48,730 nucleotides of DNA from Rubritepida sp. (GTDB taxonomy: Bacteria; Pseudomonadota; Alphaproteobacteria; Acetobacterales; Acetobacteraceae). This document shows, piece by piece, positions 26,316 to 36,114 of this stretch. A model generated the notes under the pieces. It worked only from the letters and a program-made list of their open reading frames with translations. It had not been told where the DNA came from and did not search any database. Location of the stretch: positions 1-48,730 of the forward strand of contig JAQGHY010000032.1 in NCBI GenBank assembly GCA_028291455.1, written 5' to 3'. The first letter of the stretch is position 1; the number at the start of each line of letters is the position of its first letter. A program made the translations under genes and the position numbers.

Positions 26316-27323
26316 ATGATGAACCCCACCCGCCGCGCGCTTCTGAGCGCCCTGCCCCTCGCTGCGCCGGCGCTGCTGGCCGCCTCTGCCTGGGCCGCCT
26401 TCCCCGAGCGCGTCGTCACCATTGTGAACGGGTTCGCCGCCGGCGGCTCGTCGGACATCGCGGCGCGGATCGCCTCACCCAGGATTTCCACGGCGTTGGG
26501 CCAGACGGTCGTGGTCGAGAACCGGCCCGGCGCGGGCGGGGCGTTGGCGCTGGCCTGGATCCGCCGCCAGGCGCCGGACGGGCACACGGTCATCATCGCC
26601 GATCCCTCCTCGCTGGTGATCGCGCCGCTGGTGCAGCCGGACAACGTGACCTACCGCCCCACGCAGGATTTCACGCCGCTCTCCATCTGGGGCACCACGC
26701 CGATGGTGCTGGTGGTAGCGCCCGACCATCCCGCGCAGGACGTAGCGGGACTGGTGGCCTGGCTGCGGGCGCAGCAGGGCCGCGCGGCCTATGCCTCCTC
26801 GGGCATCGGCTCCACGCCGCAGCTGGCCTCGGAGCTGTTCCTGCAGCGAGCGCAGGCCGCTGATGGCGGCGACCTCGCAGTGACGCATGTGCCCTACCGC
26901 AGCGGCGGGCAGATGCTGGAGGCTGTGCTGAAGAACGAGTGCGGCTTCGGCTTCTCCGTGCTCAGCAGCGCAGCCGGACACCTGCGCGGGGGCACGTTGC
27001 GGGCGCTGGCGCTGAGCGGCCCGGTCCGCTCGACGAGCCTGCCCGCCATCCCCACCATGGCGGAATCGGGCTTCCCTGATTTCGATCTGATCACCTGGTA
27101 CATGCTGCTGGGACCGCCCGGCATGTCCGCGGAGGTACAGGCCGCGTGGTCGGCCGCGATGGCGACGACGCTGCGGGATCCGGCCACGGTGGAGCGGCTG
27201 GTGCAGTCCGGCCTCGACCCCGCCCAGCCCTCGCCGCCCGCGGCCGCGGCGGCCTATCTCGCCGATGAGACGGCGCGCTACGGCGCCATCGTGGCGGCGG
27301 CGGGAGCACGGCTCAGGAGCTGA
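26316..27323 (+). CDS. Bug/TctC-family extracellular solute-binding receptor
   Basis: A 335-residue periplasmic binding protein of the tripartite tricarboxylate transporter (Bug) family. The signal peptide has an RR pair (MMNPTRRALLSALPL...) and ends near SAWAA. Typical blocks follow: FPERVVTIVNGFAAGGSSDIAAR, VVVENRPGAGGALAL, THVPYRSGGQMLEAVL and PAIPTMAESGFPDFD. No TctA/TctB membrane genes are near, as is common for this expanded family in Acetobacteraceae and Burkholderiales. Ligand is probably a carboxylate or similar small molecule; unknown. Confidence 0.93.
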   Translation: MMNPTRRALLSALPLAAPALLAASAWAAFPERVVTIVNGFAAGGSSDIAARIASPRISTALGQTVVVENRPGAGGALALAWIRRQAPDGHTVIIADPSSLVIAPLVQPDNVTYRPTQDFTPLSIWGTTPMVLVVAPDHPAQDVAGLVAWLRAQQGRAAYASSGIGSTPQLASELFLQRAQAADGGDLAVTHVPYRSGGQMLEAVLKNECGFGFSVLSSAAGHLRGGTLRALALSGPVRSTSLPAIPTMAESGFPDFDLITWYMLLGPPGMSAEVQAAWSAAMATTLRDPATVERLVQSGLDPAQPSPPAAAAAYLADETARYGAIVAAAGARLRS

Positions 27324-27338
27324 GGGCGCGCGCCCTTT
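27323..27338 (+). terminator. Palindrome after the Bug receptor gene
   Basis: AGGGCGCGCGCCCT is a perfect 14-base palindrome beginning on the last base of the stop codon and followed by TT. It can form a short GC-rich hairpin and may act as a weak terminator. Confidence 0.4.
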
Positions 27339-27412
27339 CAAGGAAGGCCGCCGCATTCCTGCCGGGAATTTGGGATGATCTGCGCGGAATCTTCGCAAGG
27401 ACGCCGATCGCC

Positions 27413-29434
27413 ATGGCCCCCCGCCTCTCTCTCGCGCTACTTCTCCTAGGCTCGACTGCCTTATCCGCCGCCGAGCTGCCGGTGCGCGGCGTCACCCTCT
27501 CCTCGGCGGGCCTCGCGCAGATCGAGCGCGCCGGACCGGTCGCGGCGGCCGACGCCGCCATCACCTTCCGCGTCCCCCTCGATGATGTGGACGACATCCT
27601 GCGCTCACTCATCGTCGCCGATCCCGCTGGCCGGGTGGAGGGCCTGCGCCTGCCTGCCCAGGACCTCGCGGCAGAGGCCTTTCGTGGCCTGCCCGTCCGG
27701 CCCGAGGATTTCGAGAATCGCGCCACCCTCCTCAATGCGCTGCGTGGCGAGCGCATTGCGGTCGGCGGCGTCGAGGGCCGTATCGCGGAGGCCGCGGAAA
27801 CGCCCACTGCCATCCGCGTCACCCTGCTCACGGCGACCGGGCTGCGAAGCGTGATCCTTACCGACCTGGAGGAGCTGCGCTTCCTCGATCCCGAGCTCAC
27901 CGCGCGCCTCGCCCGCGCCGTGACGGCTGTGGCCGAGGCGCGTTCCGCCGATACGCGGCAGGTCGCCGTGGCGCTCCGGCCCGGCGCCACCGCCGAGCGC
28001 GAGATCGCGCTGACCTATGTGGCCGGCGCGCCCTTGTGGAAACCGTCCTGGCGCCTGACCGTCCCCGCGTTCGGCGTCACCGGCGAGGCGGCGCGGCTGA
28101 TGGGCTGGGCCGTGGTGGAGAACCGCAGCGGCGCGGACTGGTCCGGCATCCGCCTCTCGCTCGTCTCCGGCGAGGCCGCCGCATTCCGGCAGCGGCTCTA
28201 CTCCCCGGTGATCCTGCCGCGACGTGAATTGCCGATCGAGGGCAGCGGCCAGGTGGATGTGCGCCCGGACACCGGCGGCCAGCCCGTCCCGCCGCCGCCG
28301 CCGGTTTCGCGGCCCGCCACCATGATGATGGCGCCCGCCGGGGCAGTCATGCGCGGGGCCCCTGCTCCCGTCATGGCCGAGGCGCCGCCTCCGGTTGCGG
28401 AGGCCGTCGCGGAAGCGTCGCTCGGCCGGGTCGCCTTCGCCCTGGCCGATCCCGTCACCATCCGTGCCGGCGAGACGGCGAACGTCCCGTTTCTCGACAT
28501 CCGTCTTGCGGCCGAGCGCGTCTGGTGGGCTCAGGGCCTTACCGGGCGGAGCCCGCTCCAGGCCGTGCGGCTGCGCAACGAGACGCAGCACGCCCTGCCG
28601 GGTGGTCTCGCCACCGTCTATGGCAGCAGCGGCGCCGAAGCTGGCGGTTTCCTGGGCGACGCGCAGATCCTCGGCATGCCCGCGGGCGAGACCCGGCTGC
28701 TCGCCTTCGCGCGCGACCAGGGCGTGCGGTACACCGTCGCCCAGCGTTCCGAGACCACGCCGATCCGCGTCGAGTTGCGCCGCGCCGCCGTGCAGGTGAG
28801 CCTTCGCTCGATCCACACCGTCACCTTCGCCATCGACAGCCATGGCGCACGGGGCCGCTTCGTCGCTGACCTTCCCATCCGCCGCGGCGAGACACCCCGC
28901 TTCACCCCCACCGCCGAGGGCGATTTCGGCCTGCGCGTGGAGACTGTCCTGGAAGGGCCGCCGGTCAATCTCGACTGGACCTGGGAGCGCCCGCAAACCC
29001 AGCAAATCGCCCTGTGGGATGCCGCCCTGCCCGACCCGCTCCCGCCCGTCTGGCGCGACCTGAACATGGAGCGCGACGTGGCGCGCCTACCCGGAGGCGG
29101 TGACCGGCTGGAAGCCTTGCGCGAGGTATTGGCCCGCCTGCCCGCCGACGCGCCCGGCCGCGCCGACCTCACCGCGCTGGTGGCGGAGTTCGACACGGCA
29201 CGGCAGCTGATGGACAGCTTCCGGACGGCCGCCCGTGCCCACGCGGCCGCCGAGGCTACGCTGGCCCGAGCGCGCCGCGCTATCGATGATCGGACGGGCG
29301 CCGAGAAGGAAGGCGCGCGCGCCGCGCTCAATGCCGCTTCGATCGCGGCGAGCCAGGCAGGCACGGCTGCTGACAATGCCTGGACTGCTTGGCGTACGGC
29401 CGCGCAACGGGTGGTGACGCGCAGCGGAAGCTAA
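27413..29434 (+). CDS. Secreted DUF4139 domain protein
   Basis: A 673-residue protein with an N-terminal signal peptide (MAPRLSLALLLLGSTALSAAE). The middle and C-terminal parts match the DUF4139/mucoidy-inhibitor-like family: AEREIALTYVAGAPLWKPSWRL around residue 195-215, VVENRSGADWSGIRLSLVSG around 235-254. A proline- and alanine-rich linker (PVPPPPPVSRP) lies around residues 290-330. The C-terminal 100 residues are alanine-rich helix. Biochemical role unknown; an envelope function is likely from the signal peptide. The 3' end overlaps the convergent cardiolipin synthase gene by four bases. Confidence 0.85.
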   Translation: MAPRLSLALLLLGSTALSAAELPVRGVTLSSAGLAQIERAGPVAAADAAITFRVPLDDVDDILRSLIVADPAGRVEGLRLPAQDLAAEAFRGLPVRPEDFENRATLLNALRGERIAVGGVEGRIAEAAETPTAIRVTLLTATGLRSVILTDLEELRFLDPELTARLARAVTAVAEARSADTRQVAVALRPGATAEREIALTYVAGAPLWKPSWRLTVPAFGVTGEAARLMGWAVVENRSGADWSGIRLSLVSGEAAAFRQRLYSPVILPRRELPIEGSGQVDVRPDTGGQPVPPPPPVSRPATMMMAPAGAVMRGAPAPVMAEAPPPVAEAVAEASLGRVAFALADPVTIRAGETANVPFLDIRLAAERVWWAQGLTGRSPLQAVRLRNETQHALPGGLATVYGSSGAEAGGFLGDAQILGMPAGETRLLAFARDQGVRYTVAQRSETTPIRVELRRAAVQVSLRSIHTVTFAIDSHGARGRFVADLPIRRGETPRFTPTAEGDFGLRVETVLEGPPVNLDWTWERPQTQQIALWDAALPDPLPPVWRDLNMERDVARLPGGGDRLEALREVLARLPADAPGRADLTALVAEFDTARQLMDSFRTAARAHAAAEATLARARRAIDDRTGAEKEGARAALNAASIAASQAGTAADNAWTAWRTAAQRVVTRSGS

Positions 29435-30858
29435 AGCACGGGGCTGAACACCGCCGCGGCATTGTGCCAGAGCCGGCGTTGCCAGGGCCATGCCAGCACC
29501 TCGTCGAGGCCCACCGGCCGGCTCCGCGCGATGTAGCTGTCCTGCCGCGCGCGCACTGTCCCCGTGACCTCGGGGTCGAAGAGCAGGATGTTGTTCTCGT
29601 AATTCAGGTCGAAGCTGCGACGGTCCATATTGGCCGAGCCGATCAGCGTGACCTCGCCATCGACGGTCACCGTTTTCGCGTGGAGCAGCCCGTCCTGGTA
29701 CTCGAAGATCCGCACGCCCGCGGCCAGCAGCTCCGCGTAGTAGCTCCGGCTCGCGGCCGCCACGGCCCAGTTGTCGTTGCGGGCCGGTAGGATGAGGGTT
29801 GTCGGCACGCCTCGATTGGCCGCCGCGCAGAGCGCCGCCTGCAGCGGCGCGTCCGGCACGTAGTAGGGCGTGGTGACGAACAGTTCCTCCCGCGCGCCGT
29901 AGACCAGGGTCTGGAACATCTCCGGCATGGCCGAGTGGCGCACGGTAGGGCCGCTGGCGATCACCTGCGCGGCGAAGCCGGGCGCTGTCGCTTCCACCGG
30001 GCGGAGCAACAGATCGCGAATATCCTCCTCGGTGGAGCTCATCCAATCGCTGGCGAAGAGGTGCTGGTTCTGCCGCGCGATTGGCCCCTCGAAGCGCATT
30101 AGCACATCCACCCAGGGCGCGAATTTCGCCTTCGGCAGGAACTCCGGATCGGCGCAATTCTGGCTGCCGCAATAGGTGATGCGATCGTCGATCACGACGA
30201 GCTTGCGGTGGTCTCGCAGGTCGATCCGCCCGTGCAGCGGCCGGAAGATCAGGATGCCGACCCGCAAGGCCCGCGCCAGATGAACGCCGGCCTGGCGCAT
30301 CGCCGCCCAATGCGCGCTGCGGATCAGCGGGCGCGAACCGATATCGTCCACCAGCGCGCGGCAGGCAACGCCGCGGGCGGCGGCACGGCACAGCGCCTCG
30401 ACGACTTTGCGGCCGTTGTTGTCCGGCAGCCAGATATAGAAGAGCAGATGGACATGGTCCGTCGCGGCATCGATATCCGCCACCAGCTCCGTGACGGCGG
30501 CGTTCGAATCCGCCATCAGTCGCGCCTGGTTGCCGCCAATGGGGGCATAGCCGCTGATCGACTGACCGACCCGGAACAGCGGCCGGTACCGCGGCGGGAT
30601 CTCCGGGACCGGCGCCTGGTCATAGCCGGGGGCGGCGGCGGGGTCCGGGAGTTCCTCCAGCGTCTTGCGCATGCGTGCGACACGCCCGCGGCCGATGCTC
30701 GTCTCGCCCAGTAGCAGGTAGCCCAGCATGCCGATGATGGGCACGGCCAGGATCACGACGATCCAGGAAAGGCGCGAGGCGGGGTCGCGATAGGGGCGCA
30801 GCAGGACCCGGATGCTGACGGCGATCTGGGCCAGGATGTGCAGGATGGCGAGGAGCAT
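29431..30858 (-). CDS. cls: Cardiolipin synthase-type phospholipase D protein
   Basis: A 475-residue membrane enzyme of the PLD superfamily that condenses phosphatidylglycerol to cardiolipin. Two N-terminal hydrophobic segments (LLAILHILAQIAVSI and LSWIVVILAVPIIGMLGYLLL) are followed by two HKD motifs: DHRKLVVIDDRITYCGSQN and LLHAKTVTVDGEVTLIGSAN. ATG 30858 is taken as start because the first TM begins there; a GTG at 30903 would overlap the ligase stop (GTGA) and add 15 residues. Either way it lies directly downstream of the DNA ligase gene on the same strand. Confidence 0.92.
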   Translation of the reverse strand: MLLAILHILAQIAVSIRVLLRPYRDPASRLSWIVVILAVPIIGMLGYLLLGETSIGRGRVARMRKTLEELPDPAAAPGYDQAPVPEIPPRYRPLFRVGQSISGYAPIGGNQARLMADSNAAVTELVADIDAATDHVHLLFYIWLPDNNGRKVVEALCRAAARGVACRALVDDIGSRPLIRSAHWAAMRQAGVHLARALRVGILIFRPLHGRIDLRDHRKLVVIDDRITYCGSQNCADPEFLPKAKFAPWVDVLMRFEGPIARQNQHLFASDWMSSTEEDIRDLLLRPVEATAPGFAAQVIASGPTVRHSAMPEMFQTLVYGAREELFVTTPYYVPDAPLQAALCAAANRGVPTTLILPARNDNWAVAAASRSYYAELLAAGVRIFEYQDGLLHAKTVTVDGEVTLIGSANMDRRSFDLNYENNILLFDPEVTGTVRARQDSYIARSRPVGLDEVLAWPWQRRLWHNAAAVFSPVL

Positions 30859-30899
30859 GGCGCGATCCTGGACCGAAACTGATAAAGCCGCGAATGGGC

Positions 30900-32513
30900 T
30901 CACTCGCTTGGAGTGTCCTCAGCCGGCACGGCAATGCGGGATTCGATCAGCGCCTCCAGCGTTTCCAACCGGTCCGCCTCCTCCACGGGCTTGTCGCGCC
31001 GAAGCCGGGAGATGCGCGGGAAGCGCAATGCCACGCCGGATTTGTGCCGCGTCGAATACTGCGCGGCGTCGAAGGCCACCTCCAGCACCAGCCCGCGCTC
31101 CACCTCCCGCACCGGCCCGAATCGATTGATGGTGTGGTTGCGGATCCATTTGTCGAGCCAGAGGAGTTCGACGTCGGAATATCCGGAATAGGCCTTGCCG
31201 ACCGGCACCAGCTCCTCGCCGCGCCAGAGGCCGAAGGTGTAGTCCGAATAGAAGCTGCTGCGCCGCCCGTGGCCGCGCTGAGCGTACATCAGCACGGCGT
31301 CGATGCTGAGAGGGTCGCGCTTCCACTTCCACCAGGGCCCGCGGATTCGGCCGGGCGTATAGGGGCTATCGCCGCGCTTGAGCATCAGCCCCTCGATCGA
31401 GGCCGCGCGGGTACCGGCACGGATTTCGGCCAGTTCCGCCATGCTGGTAAAAGGAATAAGCGGCGAGAGGTCCATGCGCTGCGGATGCTCCCGCGCGTAC
31501 CAGGCTTCCAGCCGCGCCCGGCGCTCGTCGAAGGGCAGCGCGCGCAGATCCTCCTCGCCGTCAAAGAGCAGGTCGTAGAGGCGCACCGCGGCGGGGAATT
31601 CGCGCAGCATCTTCGCCGTCACGACCTTGCGGTTCAGCCGCTGCTGAAGATCGGCGAAGGGCGCGACTTCGCCGTCGCGCAGGACCAGAAGCTCGCCATC
31701 GGCGACGCCGTGGAAGGTCATGGCATCGAGGATCTCGGGAAAGCCCCCGGAGATGTCCTCGCCCGAGCGCGACCATAGCCGCGCACCTCCGGGCCCGGCG
31801 GTAAGCTGTACGCGGATGCCGTCCCACTTCCACTCCGCCCGCCAATCCGGCGCGTTGAGCGCGGCCAGGTCCCGCGCCTCAAGCGGATGGGCGAGCATCA
31901 GCGGGCGGAAGACGGGCGCGCCATTCGGGTCGGGGCGCGGCCCCTGCCCCTCCAGCCAGGCGAAGAGCGAGCGGTAGGGCGGCGCCACGCCGTGCCAGAC
32001 CTCCTCGATCTCGCCGACATCCACCTTGGCCCACTCGGCCAGCGCCGTCTTCGCCAGCCGGGCCGAGGCGCCCACGCGCAGGCCGCCCGTGACCAGCTTG
32101 ATCAGCGCCAGCCGCGACCCCGCATCCAGCGAGTTGAGCCAGGAGGTGAGGATTTGCGGCAGCTCGGCCTTCGGCGCCGTCTCCAGCGTCTCTACCACTT
32201 CGGTGAGGCTCAACGGGGGCAGGTTGCTGCCGGCATCCGGCGGCCACAGCAGGGCGATGGTCTCCGCGAGGTCGCCGACATAGTCGTAGCTGAGGGCAAA
32301 AAGCGTCGGGTCCGTGCGCTGGGCGATGAGGTCCCGCAGCAGCGCCGGCTTGGCGGTGCGGAAGACCAGTTCACCCGCCAGCGCGGCGAGGCCGATGCCG
32401 CGATCCGGATCGCCCTGGGTGGCGAACCAGTTCTGCATCAGGGCCAGCTTGCCGAGGCGGCCGGGCGTGAAGGTCAGGCGTTCCAACAGCTCTGCGAAGG
32501 CGGAAACGCTCAT
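30900..32513 (-). CDS. ATP-dependent DNA ligase of the lhr-lig-exo-pde repair cluster
   Basis: A 537-residue ATP-dependent DNA ligase of the type annotated as cisplatin damage response ligase. The helical DNA-binding domain (about 1-195) precedes the adenylation domain; the nucleotidyl-accepting Lys is K229 in EWKWDGIR. The other nucleotidyltransferase motifs are visible: DGELLVLRDGE, EGLMLKRGDSPYTPGR and WWKWKRDP, followed by an OB domain. It overlaps the exonuclease gene by ATGA. Together with exonuclease, Lhr helicase and PdeM it forms a known four-gene DNA-repair module. Confidence 0.95.
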   Translation of the reverse strand: MSVSAFAELLERLTFTPGRLGKLALMQNWFATQGDPDRGIGLAALAGELVFRTAKPALLRDLIAQRTDPTLFALSYDYVGDLAETIALLWPPDAGSNLPPLSLTEVVETLETAPKAELPQILTSWLNSLDAGSRLALIKLVTGGLRVGASARLAKTALAEWAKVDVGEIEEVWHGVAPPYRSLFAWLEGQGPRPDPNGAPVFRPLMLAHPLEARDLAALNAPDWRAEWKWDGIRVQLTAGPGGARLWSRSGEDISGGFPEILDAMTFHGVADGELLVLRDGEVAPFADLQQRLNRKVVTAKMLREFPAAVRLYDLLFDGEEDLRALPFDERRARLEAWYAREHPQRMDLSPLIPFTSMAELAEIRAGTRAASIEGLMLKRGDSPYTPGRIRGPWWKWKRDPLSIDAVLMYAQRGHGRRSSFYSDYTFGLWRGEELVPVGKAYSGYSDVELLWLDKWIRNHTINRFGPVREVERGLVLEVAFDAAQYSTRHKSGVALRFPRISRLRRDKPVEEADRLETLEALIESRIAVPAEDTPSE

Positions 32514-33529
32514 TCGTCTTCCTCCTCCTCACCCAATCCTACCAGATGCAGGGCGCGGCCGCGGACGCCGCGCAGCCCGAGCGCGTGGATCAACGCCTCC
32601 TCACGCCCATGGGTTACCCAGACCTCACCAGCTTCGACTTCCGCGCAGGTGGCGAGGAGTTCGGGCCAGTCCGCGTGGTCGCTGATGACCATGGGCAGTT
32701 CGACGCCCCCCTGCTTCGCGCGCTGCCGCACTTGCATCCAGCCCGAGGCGAGGCAGGGCAGGGGATCGTCGAGCCGCCGCGCCCAGCGATCGGCGATGGC
32801 CGAGGGCGGGGCCAGCACGATGGCGCCGGCCAGCTTTTGCTTGCCCTGCACCGTCGCCGGCACCAGCTCGCCCAGCGGCACGCCCAACTCCTCGTAGAGC
32901 CGGCAGATCCGCATGAGCGCCCCATGCAGCGGGATCGGCGCGTCCCAGCCGGCCTGCCGCAGCAGCGCGATCAGCCGCTGCGCCTTGCCCAGCGCGTAGC
33001 AGCCGATGACATGGGTGCGCTCGGGAAACAGCTCCACGCTGCGCAGCAGACGCGCGATCTCGTGATCTGCCGGAGGATGGATGAAGACCGGCAGCGCGAA
33101 GGTCGCCTCGGTGACGAAGACGTCGCAGCGCTCGGGCTCGAAGGGCGCGCAGGTCGGGTCGGGGCGGCGCTTGTAGTCGCCGCTCACCACGACGCGCGAG
33201 CCCTGCCACTCCAGGCAGACCTGCGCGCTTCCCAGCACATGCCCCGCCGGGCGCAGCCACAGTCGCACGCCATTGATGTCCAGGACCTGGCCGTAGCCCA
33301 GGGGTTGCTGGGTGACGCCCGCGCGGTCCTCGCCCATCCGCTCGCGCATGACGGCCAGGGTCTCCGCCGTCGCCAGCACATGCGTATGCCCCGGACGCGC
33401 GTGGTCGCTGTGGCCGTGGGTGACCACGGCGCGGTCCACGCCACGCTGGGGGTCGATGTAGAATCCGCCGGGCTCGCAGAAGAGCCCCGACGGCGTCACG
33501 CGCAGCCAGGTTTCGGGATGGGGGGGCAT
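32510..33529 (-). CDS. Ligase-associated DNA exonuclease (metallo-beta-lactamase fold)
   Basis: A 339-residue metallo-beta-lactamase/beta-CASP nuclease of the ligase-associated exonuclease family. The metal motif THGHSDH is at residues 37-43, PAGHVLGSAQ near 96-105, SGDYKRRPDP near 119-128 and ISDHADWPE near 285-293 supply further metal ligands. ATG 33529 with GGAG upstream is chosen; an ATG 18 codons further up (33583) lies too close to the divergent gene. Divergent from the lhr gene across 56 bp, so the two halves of the cluster probably share a promoter region. Confidence 0.93.
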   Translation of the reverse strand: MPPHPETWLRVTPSGLFCEPGGFYIDPQRGVDRAVVTHGHSDHARPGHTHVLATAETLAVMRERMGEDRAGVTQQPLGYGQVLDINGVRLWLRPAGHVLGSAQVCLEWQGSRVVVSGDYKRRPDPTCAPFEPERCDVFVTEATFALPVFIHPPADHEIARLLRSVELFPERTHVIGCYALGKAQRLIALLRQAGWDAPIPLHGALMRICRLYEELGVPLGELVPATVQGKQKLAGAIVLAPPSAIADRWARRLDDPLPCLASGWMQVRQRAKQGGVELPMVISDHADWPELLATCAEVEAGEVWVTHGREEALIHALGLRGVRGRALHLVGLGEEEEDE

Positions 33530-33585
33530 GATCTCCGACGGGGCTCCTTCACGCGACCGATGACGTCGCCTATATCTGGGCATGG

Positions 33586-36114
33586 ATGAGAACATTGCCA
33601 GAACTTTTTACCCGTTGGTTCGCCGCGCGGGGCTGGATGCCGCGCGCACATCAGCTGGACATGCTGGAGGCGGCACGGGCCGCACGTTCGGCCCTGCTGA
33701 TCGCGCCGACGGGCGGCGGCAAGACGCTGGCGGGCTTCCTGCCCTCCCTCATCGATCTCTACGAGAATCCGCGGAAGGGACTGCATACGCTCTATATCTC
33801 GCCACTGAAGGCGCTGGCGGTGGACATCGCCCGCAACCTGGAAGCGCCGATCGCAGAGATGGAGCTCGACATCCGCGTCGAGACCCGCACCGGCGACACC
33901 CCCGCCAATCGCCGCGCCCGCCAGCGCGAGACGCCGCCCAATATCCTGCTGACGACGCCGGAGAGCCTGACCCTGCTGCTCTCCCTGCCCGATGCCGACA
34001 AGATGTTCGGCGGGCTGCACACCATCGTTGTCGACGAGGCACATGCCCTGGCGGGAACGAAGCGCGGCGACCAGCTTTCGCTCTGCCTCTCCCGGCTGTC
34101 GGTGCTGGCTCCGGGCTCCCGCCGCGTCGGCCTCTCGGCCACCGTGAACCATCCCGAGGCCCTCTGCGCCTGGCTTTCTCCCACGGCGCGCGCGGAGGAT
34201 GTGACGCTGATCCGCGCCGAGCCCGGCGCCCCGCCCGTCATCGGCGTGCTGCTGCCCCAGGGGCGCCTGCCCTGGGGCGGCCATATGGGCATCGCCTCCG
34301 CGCCCGAGATCATGGAGCGCATCGCCGCCTCGCGCGTCACCATCGTCTTCGTCAACACCCGCGCCCAGGCCGAGCTGATCTTCGCCGCACTGTGGAAGCT
34401 CAATGAGGACGCGCTGCCGATTGGCCTGCACCACGGCAGCCTCACCATCGAGCAGCGCCGCAAGGTCGAGGCGGCCATGGCCGATGGGCGGCTGCGCGGC
34501 GTCGTCGCCACCTCCTCGCTCGATCTCGGCATTGACTGGGGCGGCGTGGACCAGGTGATCCAGGTCGCGGCACCCAAGGGCGTCTCGCGCCTGCTGCAAC
34601 GTGTCGGCCGCGCCAATCACCGCATGGACGAGGCGAGCGCCGCGCTCCTCGTCCCCGCTAACCGCTTCGAGGTGATCGAATGCGCCGCCGCCATCCAAAG
34701 CGTCGAGGCCGGCGAGCTGGATGGCGAGCCGCCACGGCCGGGCGGGCTCGACGTGCTGGCGCAGCACATCCTCGCCATGGCTTGCCACGCGCCCTTCCTG
34801 CCCGACGATCTCTACGCCGAGATCATCCGCGCCGGCGCCTATGCCGATCTCTCCCGCCGCGACTTCGACGATACTCTGCGCTTCGTCGAGGATGGCGGCT
34901 ACGCGCTGGCCTCCTACGAGCGGTACCGCAAGCTGTTCCGCGATTCCGAGGGCTTCGTCCATGTCCGCGGCACCGCCGTCACGCGGCAGCTCCGCCTCAA
35001 CCTCGGCACCATCGTCGAGGCGCCGCTGCTCAAGGTGAAGCTGCGCGGCGGCCCGATGCTGGGCGAGGTCGAGGAATGGTTCATCTCCACCCTCACCGCC
35101 GGGGACTGCTTCATGTTCGCCGGCCAGATCCTGCGCTACGAGGGCATGTCCGGCGTCACGGCCGAGGTCACGCGCGGTGGCGAGGGCGACCCGCGCGTGC
35201 CCGCCTATGCCGGCAGCCGCATGCCGCTTTCGACGCATCTGGCCGAGCGCGTCCGCGGCATCCTCTCCGACCCCGCCCATTGGGAATTGCTGCCCGAGAG
35301 CGTGCGGGAATGGCTGGAGATGCAGACCTTCCGCAGCGAATTGCCGAGCGCGACGGGCTTGCTGGTCGAGACCTTTCCCCGTGGCGGCCGCTGGTTCCTG
35401 GTCGCCTATTGCTTTGAGGGGCGTCTCGCCCATCAGACGCTGGGCATGCTCGCCACCCGGCGGATGGAGCGGCTCGGCTGGGGCCCACTGGGCTTTGTCG
35501 CGACGGACTACGTCCTCTCCATTTGGTCGGCCTTCGAGCCCAGCGATCCCGACGCGCTGTTCACGGAGGATCTGCTGGGCGAGGAGCTGGAGGAATGGAT
35601 CGCGGACAGCTCCATGCTCCGCCGCACCTTCCGCAGCATCGCCACCATCGCCGGCCTGATCGAGAAGAATCACCCCAGTGTCGAAAAGTCCCGGAAGCAG
35701 ATGAGCGTGAATTCCGACCTGATCTACAATGTGCTGCGCCGCCATGAACCCGACCACATCCTGCTCCGCGCCACTCGCGCGGAGGCCGCCTTCGGCCTGA
35801 CCGACGTGCGCCGTCTCGCGACCTTGCTGGCGCGCTCGAAGGGACATATCCGGCATCGGCGGCTTGATCACGTCTCGCCTCTGGCCGTACCGGCGCTGAT
35901 CGAGATCGGCCACGAATGGGTGTCGGGCAATGCCGAGGACGCTGTGTTGGCCGAGGCCATCGCGCTGGTGGACGAGGCTACGGAGGGTGCCCAGGCCTTC
36001 ACCGGCAACCTCTCCATCTCCGACGCGGTCGAGGAAAGGCCGAGGCCGGCCGGTGCCGCACGGCCGCGAAGGTCGCGCTTCATCCGGCATGCGCCCAAGG
36101 GCACCGTCCGATGA
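33586..36114 (+). CDS. lhr: Lhr-type ligase-associated DEXH-box DNA helicase
   Basis: An 842-residue superfamily 2 DNA helicase of the Lhr-Core type. Walker A APTGGGKT at 40-47, DEAH at 150-153, SAT-like LSATVNH near 185, and motif VI QRVGRANH near 341-348 are intact; the winged-helix and Lhr-specific C-terminal domains fill the remainder. Lhr-Core proteins translocate 3' to 5' on single-stranded DNA and unwind DNA or RNA-DNA duplexes. It overlaps pdeM by ATGA. Length is normal for the ligase-associated subgroup, shorter than full-length Lhr. Confidence 0.95.
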   Translation: MRTLPELFTRWFAARGWMPRAHQLDMLEAARAARSALLIAPTGGGKTLAGFLPSLIDLYENPRKGLHTLYISPLKALAVDIARNLEAPIAEMELDIRVETRTGDTPANRRARQRETPPNILLTTPESLTLLLSLPDADKMFGGLHTIVVDEAHALAGTKRGDQLSLCLSRLSVLAPGSRRVGLSATVNHPEALCAWLSPTARAEDVTLIRAEPGAPPVIGVLLPQGRLPWGGHMGIASAPEIMERIAASRVTIVFVNTRAQAELIFAALWKLNEDALPIGLHHGSLTIEQRRKVEAAMADGRLRGVVATSSLDLGIDWGGVDQVIQVAAPKGVSRLLQRVGRANHRMDEASAALLVPANRFEVIECAAAIQSVEAGELDGEPPRPGGLDVLAQHILAMACHAPFLPDDLYAEIIRAGAYADLSRRDFDDTLRFVEDGGYALASYERYRKLFRDSEGFVHVRGTAVTRQLRLNLGTIVEAPLLKVKLRGGPMLGEVEEWFISTLTAGDCFMFAGQILRYEGMSGVTAEVTRGGEGDPRVPAYAGSRMPLSTHLAERVRGILSDPAHWELLPESVREWLEMQTFRSELPSATGLLVETFPRGGRWFLVAYCFEGRLAHQTLGMLATRRMERLGWGPLGFVATDYVLSIWSAFEPSDPDALFTEDLLGEELEEWIADSSMLRRTFRSIATIAGLIEKNHPSVEKSRKQMSVNSDLIYNVLRRHEPDHILLRATRAEAAFGLTDVRRLATLLARSKGHIRHRRLDHVSPLAVPALIEIGHEWVSGNAEDAVLAEAIALVDEATEGAQAFTGNLSISDAVEERPRPAGAARPRRSRFIRHAPKGTVR

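Noticed and set aside
33496-36090. An open frame of 864 codons on the minus strand
   Set aside because: It lies antisense to the clearly conserved Lhr helicase, is low-complexity in composition and has no recognisable motif; it is a by-product of high GC.
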